This document shows, piece by piece, positions 53,401 through 59,400 of a stretch of DNA of 64,000 nt. The DNA is from Sipunculus nudus (lineage: Eukaryota; Annelida; Sipuncula; Golfingiida; Sipunculidae). Made by a program: the position numbers and the translations under genes. The stretch is taken from assembly GCA_026874595.1 (NCBI GenBank), contig CM049318.1, forward strand, positions 7,111,241 to 7,175,240, read 5' to 3'. A model generated the notes under the pieces. It did no database searches and was not told the DNA's origin. It saw nothing but the letters and a program-made list of their open reading frames with translations. How positions within the stretch are numbered: position 1 is the stretch's first letter; every line of letters begins with the position of its first letter.

Positions 53401-56400
53401 CAGTTTTAAAATCTAAAAAAGCTCACAAACCTAGGCTTGGAACACTCATGTGTAATTTGTGATGGACTGTTATCTTTAATATGGATGTGGACATTGTAGA
53501 TAAGAGCCAGCGGGATGAAGACCGGATGCACTATGAACACAAGCAGGAGATCAAGGAACTTCACGAAGAACTGCACGACAGAGAGAGACGACTTGAAGAG
53601 ATGGCCGAGGAGAATGAGGTCCAGATGCAGGTACATAATACAGTTCAATATGATTAAAGTAATGTAGTACACTACAAAATAATACAATACATAACTGGAA
53701 ATCTGCATCCCAATGGATACATGCCTCCGCCACATGGAGGTCCCTATTGTTAGATGCTTCCTTACTGGCAATGACTCACCTCATAACAAAGAACACATGT
53801 TTAAAAAATGCCCTGCAAACATACTGGACACCTTCACTCTAAGGTGCTCGACCTAAACAGGGTGTCTATAGGCCACACTGCGTGACTAATAAGGCTGGAC
53901 CTTGTGTGGATTCACTTATTTTTGGCCCATATGGCTAGATTCATTTGTGCTGATGTGACCATACATTTGTGAATATTCATTGATGATGCTGGATGCACAC
54001 CAAAATCTAATTGATTCCTCCTTGGCCTGTTCCTGGAATGCCCTGAAAAATTTCATGAGATTCTGTTCATGATTATGTGTTATGTTGTACACAAACACAC
54101 ACAAACAAACACACACAAGAACGGGAATGAACACATACTCTCTTTACAATTCAAAACAAAATAATACAGTATCTTTCAATACAATATCATACTGTTCAGT
54201 CCAAAATATTATTAAACAAAGCATACTGTACAGTTACAAACAAAGGAATTCAAATTAAAATAACATACAATGCAAAATAATTTTGTAGATTACCCTATGC
54301 ATTAATACATCATACTACACAAAATAACACAATGCAATGCAACAAAGTACAGTTCAACACAAAGATATGCAAATTCAAATACAGTGGGATGCAAAATAAT
54401 ACCACACATTACAATTCAGTAGAAAATAATATAGTACAGTACCACACTTTACAAAAGCATACTATGCCATACAAAAAAATACAGTGTAATAAATATAGTG
54501 CAGTTCAGTAATACAGTAAACAGATTCATATAAAATGCAATACAAAATCATGAAAAACTACAATTCAGTGCAAAATAATACAATAATGTGCCATTCAAAA
54601 GAATAGTATACCATGTAATACAAAATAATTCAGTACAATGCATTGCAGTAAAATATGTAATGATATATTAAAATATAAAATGTCAATACAGTCAAGTATA
54701 GAACAATACAAAGTGATGCGCTGCACTGCATTATAATCAATTGCAAATAATACTGTACTATGAAATACATAAGTGTAATAAGACTATTATTAGACCCTAA
54801 TGTCATGCAAAGCCCTGCTAAAATAGCAAAATTACTGATTCCATTCATAAAATTTACTGAAATTAGTACTTTTATCTGAATCTTAAAAATCACTTCTTAG
54901 CGCAATCAATCACTTCATAGTCTGAAGAAGAGATAGTTCAATCACTACATGTTTCAGCCTTCAAAATGGAGTTCACATATGATTTAATCCAAATATTGTA
55001 AACATTAACAAAAAAGGTCTTTAATACTCACTTGTTGGCTTATAAGCTTCTTATAAGAACCATTCTCATATATTTACATATGCCTAGCTTCCGTGTTCTC
55101 TCTCAAGGCTTCATTTCACTCTGCTGTGAGAGAGCCCTAGAAAAAGGTGTTCGAAAACTGGAACATTTCAGTGTACAATAAATTTATAATATCCCATAAA
55201 AAAAAGTGTCATACAATACTACAAACATATTTTACTCATATGGTAACATAACATACCACTTTAACATTGTTAATTTCATTCAACAATTGTATCAGGTAGT
55301 TTTATTACATAAACATAATTTATGTTTCTGTATTAATGAGAATTTTCTCTGTTAAAGTTTATACGCCAGAGTAAACCAACCTAAAATTTTCCCTTATTGG
55401 GCCCATTATCGCCCATCCGGCCTCACTCTCATGTATCTAGGTCACACTTCCTTTTCCTTTTATCACTTTTTCATCTGGCATTCCGCCATGATGGACATGT
55501 AAACACGCTCTGCATGTTTGTCCACTGTTTTGGTTTGTACAGTCGGGTTTGCCAACTGAACTGTAAGTAGTGATTCTTTTTCCCTTCCCGCCATGGAGAG
55601 TCCCACATATTGCACCGCCTGTGCCTCTTAATTCCTTTGGGGACTCACCCCCCCCCCCTGTGTTCCTATTACTCCCGATTACCGCTTGTTATGGTTCCAT
55701 GGACCCGTGTTCTCCATGTCACGCTTGGTCATACCCGCCGTGTCGCCTCTTGTGCAGCTGGTTCGCTATACGGTGCTCTCATCTTAGCGGCTCCGTTCAT
55801 TTTCCTTGGGGCAGCCTTTATCCTAGACCTGTTCTGTTGATATTTTGGGTTTGGACCCTTCTCCGCTGGGGTCCGATCGTACTACGGTGCTTCCGTTTCG
55901 TCTCGCCTGGTCCATTCGCCTACCCTGGCTTGCACTTCCCTTTCTCATTCAGGCTGTCCCCTTCTCCAGAGAGATTGTTTCCTCGCGCGATCACTCCCTG
56001 ATCCCTGCGTTAACTAGACCGTCATATTCTCCTTCTGATGGCCGTTCCCCTGGGATTGCCTATAGCAATGTACTGGGCGTTTTCTGGTCTCCCTCACTCA
56101 TTCAGGTACCCTACCTTGTTCGCCCTATGTCTCCCGCTGCTGCCTCTGCTACAAGCGTGTCCTGTCTCCGGTGTCTCGGATGGTCTCGCGGCCACCATGT
56201 TTCCTCACCGCATTTTCCCTTCCTCATCCTAGTGGCCGATTCGAAATTTACACAAATTGCGGCCAACAGTTTGTCGGCCACTTTACATTTCCCTCCTGAT
56301 GTCTATAAGAAGAATCAAAATTTTGATGATCCTCCGTAACCTTGGCATGTTCCGGCCCTCCCTAACGGTCAATACCGGTATGGGGCCACAAATTGCCCGG

Positions 56401-59400
56401 TTGGTGCTTTCCGTTATTATCTTCAAGCTACCAATTCTCTTTGGGGGGGGGGGGGGCGCAAGAAGTTGTTTATTTCCACGAAAATCACTACTTCTTACAA
56501 GGAAATTAGCCCTATCACTGTCAGTGCATGGCTAACAGATACCATCGTGTCCGCATATGAATCTGCTTCCCCTTTGCCTTGGCGCAATTCGTCCAAGCTC
56601 ATGACCACCGGGCCATCTCTACACCCTTGGCCCTTTATCGGGGATTTCCCATAACCAACTTGTTAAGTAAGGGTTTTGGAAATCTCCATCCACCTTCACC
56701 CTGTTTTATCTGCGAGATGTCGCTCTGCATGTTTCGGGCCTTTACACCTTGGGGCCCTGTGGTTGCTGCAAGTGAAGTCCTCACGTTCTCCAGGCCCTCA
56801 TCACAGTCCTCTTCCGTTCCTGTGACTCTGTCTGGGCCTACTCCTTCGCTCCTGTGATGTTCTTCTCCTTTCTGCTGATTCTAGGTAGGTATCCCCTCCC
56901 CAAGGTTTATCTGTGTTATTCTCATTAACAGCTCACAATTATGTTTACCTAATAAAACCCCCCCATACCCTCCCTGTGAATGGTGGTTTTGTTAGTAAAC
57001 TGTTGTGAGCTTTTCTGTATTACAAACAGCTCTCCCTCCCAGTTCTCTTCCGTACACCATCGAAATAGTGATTACAGGAAACAGAAGTTTGACCTAGATA
57101 CACAGGAGTGAGGCGGGATAGGCAATAATGGGTCCAATAAGGAAAAATTTTTGGTTGGCTTACTCTGGCGTATAAACTTTAACAGAGAAAATTCTCATTA
57201 ATACTGAAAAGCTTACAACAGTTTACTAACAAAACCACCATTCACAGGGAGGGAATAGAGGGGTGGGTGGGGGGGGGGGGGGGGGGTTCCATCTCAAGCA
57301 GTAAAACAAACCTGTCTGGTGGAGATTTCCCTGTTTCTCACCACAAAAATGTCATCAACCTCAAGTGCAGAGTCAAGATCTGTTGTGTTGATCCTTGACA
57401 TTCATGATAAATCTTTTGTATGGAGAATGATGCACCATACAAGCCACCTGGTGAATGTCCCATCTTTAGGAACAACTGTCAGGCCCAGGGAAGCTAAAAC
57501 TTTTAAAGTGAGTATGGTTAAAGAACTTGAGCAGGAATTTCTTGTCCATTTGAATACATTAACTTTTTCTGCCTTGGAATACAAAAGTTTTCCTGTCATA
57601 CACACAATATTTGATTTTATAGGTTTTTTGTTCGGTACAGGATTTACTTTCTCCAGTTTTCTTGAAGCTTTTTATGTAGTGGGTATCTGTGGAACTGGAT
57701 ACCCATGCTGCATAATTTGCAGTTAATGTTTACACAGAAATAATAGATTGTCTGTGGTATGCTTGACTTTATAACTAAAACAAAACTATTATTTATGTCA
57801 CTTTATGTCACTAGAACTTTTATTAATTTCAGGCCCAGGAGCAGATTTTCAAGGCTACTGAGGCTGAGCTGAGGCAGCAGATTGATGAGCTGAAGTTAGC
57901 ATTATCAGAAGCTACATCAGTGGCAGACCAGCCACCGGTACGTCAGACAGTACATCAAGATCCCACTTACACACTATTGCATATATCAATTTGTATTATC
58001 ATATTTTTTTCCTAGATTGCAAATCTTAGCAACCACTAGATTTATTCAAGTTTGCCTCCCTATGTTTAATCAACCAATCCTTGCCTGTGGTACTGTTAGG
58101 GCAAGTTACATTATAGAACCATATCCGTCCAGCAGATATCATTGCCAGCAGCATTTCTCAATCAGACACATGTTCAAACATAAATGTCATGCCTCAAGAT
58201 ATGAATCTCTTTCTGCTTTGCCTCTCTTCCAGCATCTCCACAACATAGTTTCAAATTCATCAATCATTTAAGAAACCATTTACTCAGACAAATTCAAAAC
58301 CAGTAGAGAGAAAGGACAGGCTTAAATGATTACATGACTACCACCCAAATTATGATAGAAGAGGTAGCAACTGAGATTTTCCAACTCAATTCCCATTTAT
58401 ATTTTAAAGCAGATTGTGTTACTTTACATGTGAGTAGATAACTATATTGTACCTTGTTTTTAATTTTTGATTTTTTAAGGTCTGGCATGATGCAGTATTA
58501 CTCAGGTATAAGATAAACTGCAACCCATGTGTAAATCATGTGTTTTATTAATTTTATGGTACAGCATATGTTTTATTTAATTTTATTTTATTATCATACA
58601 TTTTTATATGTACATTTTATTTATATTATAAAGACCATATTTTCAATATACAAAATCTGTTTTCTGGCTTTGTGAAAGATGTAGTTTCTGTATTCTCCAG
58701 GAGGTGGCAGTGCTTCCAGTATCACAGTCTTACCCAGCTCAGGGGACCATTAATCTTCAGCAGCAGGTCATCGAGTTGACACGACAGATCCAGCAACTCA
58801 AGATCAAACACAAGTATGTATCATTGTATAATATAACCCTCTGACAGAAAGCTGACCATAGTATTTTTCATTCTGTTCATTGTTTGTTATCAGAGATTCT
58901 TCACCCTGTAATTTTGAATATAGGAATATTTTATGTTTGAAAATTAATATTGATAGCTTCTTGGTGTCAATGAACAGATCAACACAATGTAGGTAAGCAT
59001 TTTAAGTTTAAAAGGCTACTGTTAAGTGACAGTTTGCCACAATCCCTGGGCATTGTCTGTCAGTGGGATTTGTTTGCTGTGTAATGATACTTCTATTCAG
59101 GTAAGACTTAACCAGTACTTAAGGGGTTCAACTTGGAGGTAAAGGTTCTCAGTTTATATATGTCATGAGCCCCAGAGGCAAAAACATGGTATCAGAACCT
59201 TGAAGATTAGCTCATGTGACAAATATAAGGTTATAACTGGAGTTTATACCTAGTGTCCTACCATAAACACTGAATTCTAAAAGTTACCTCCATATCATAT
59301 CATATCATTCCATTAGCTTTTGTCTCAAACAGAATGTATAACTATGTCCTTTAAAATGAGTTAATCTGTGTCACCTGCCTGTGTTTGACAGGATGGAGCA

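Larger units (their letters stand above)
53631..57832 (+). other. GOLGA4 intron 18
   Basis: 4.2 kb. 54140-54770 is a degenerate AC/AT-rich simple repeat, and 55328-57255 is the DIRS-like element, followed by a G run. 57300-57832 contains an open frame of 135 codons with no recognised family. Confidence 0.8.

Noticed and set aside
55570-56339. Overlapping 143- and 164-codon plus-strand open frames
   Set aside because: Proline/serine/phenylalanine-rich frames in a GC-richer transposon interior; they overlap in different frames and are best explained as the decayed DIRS-like element.
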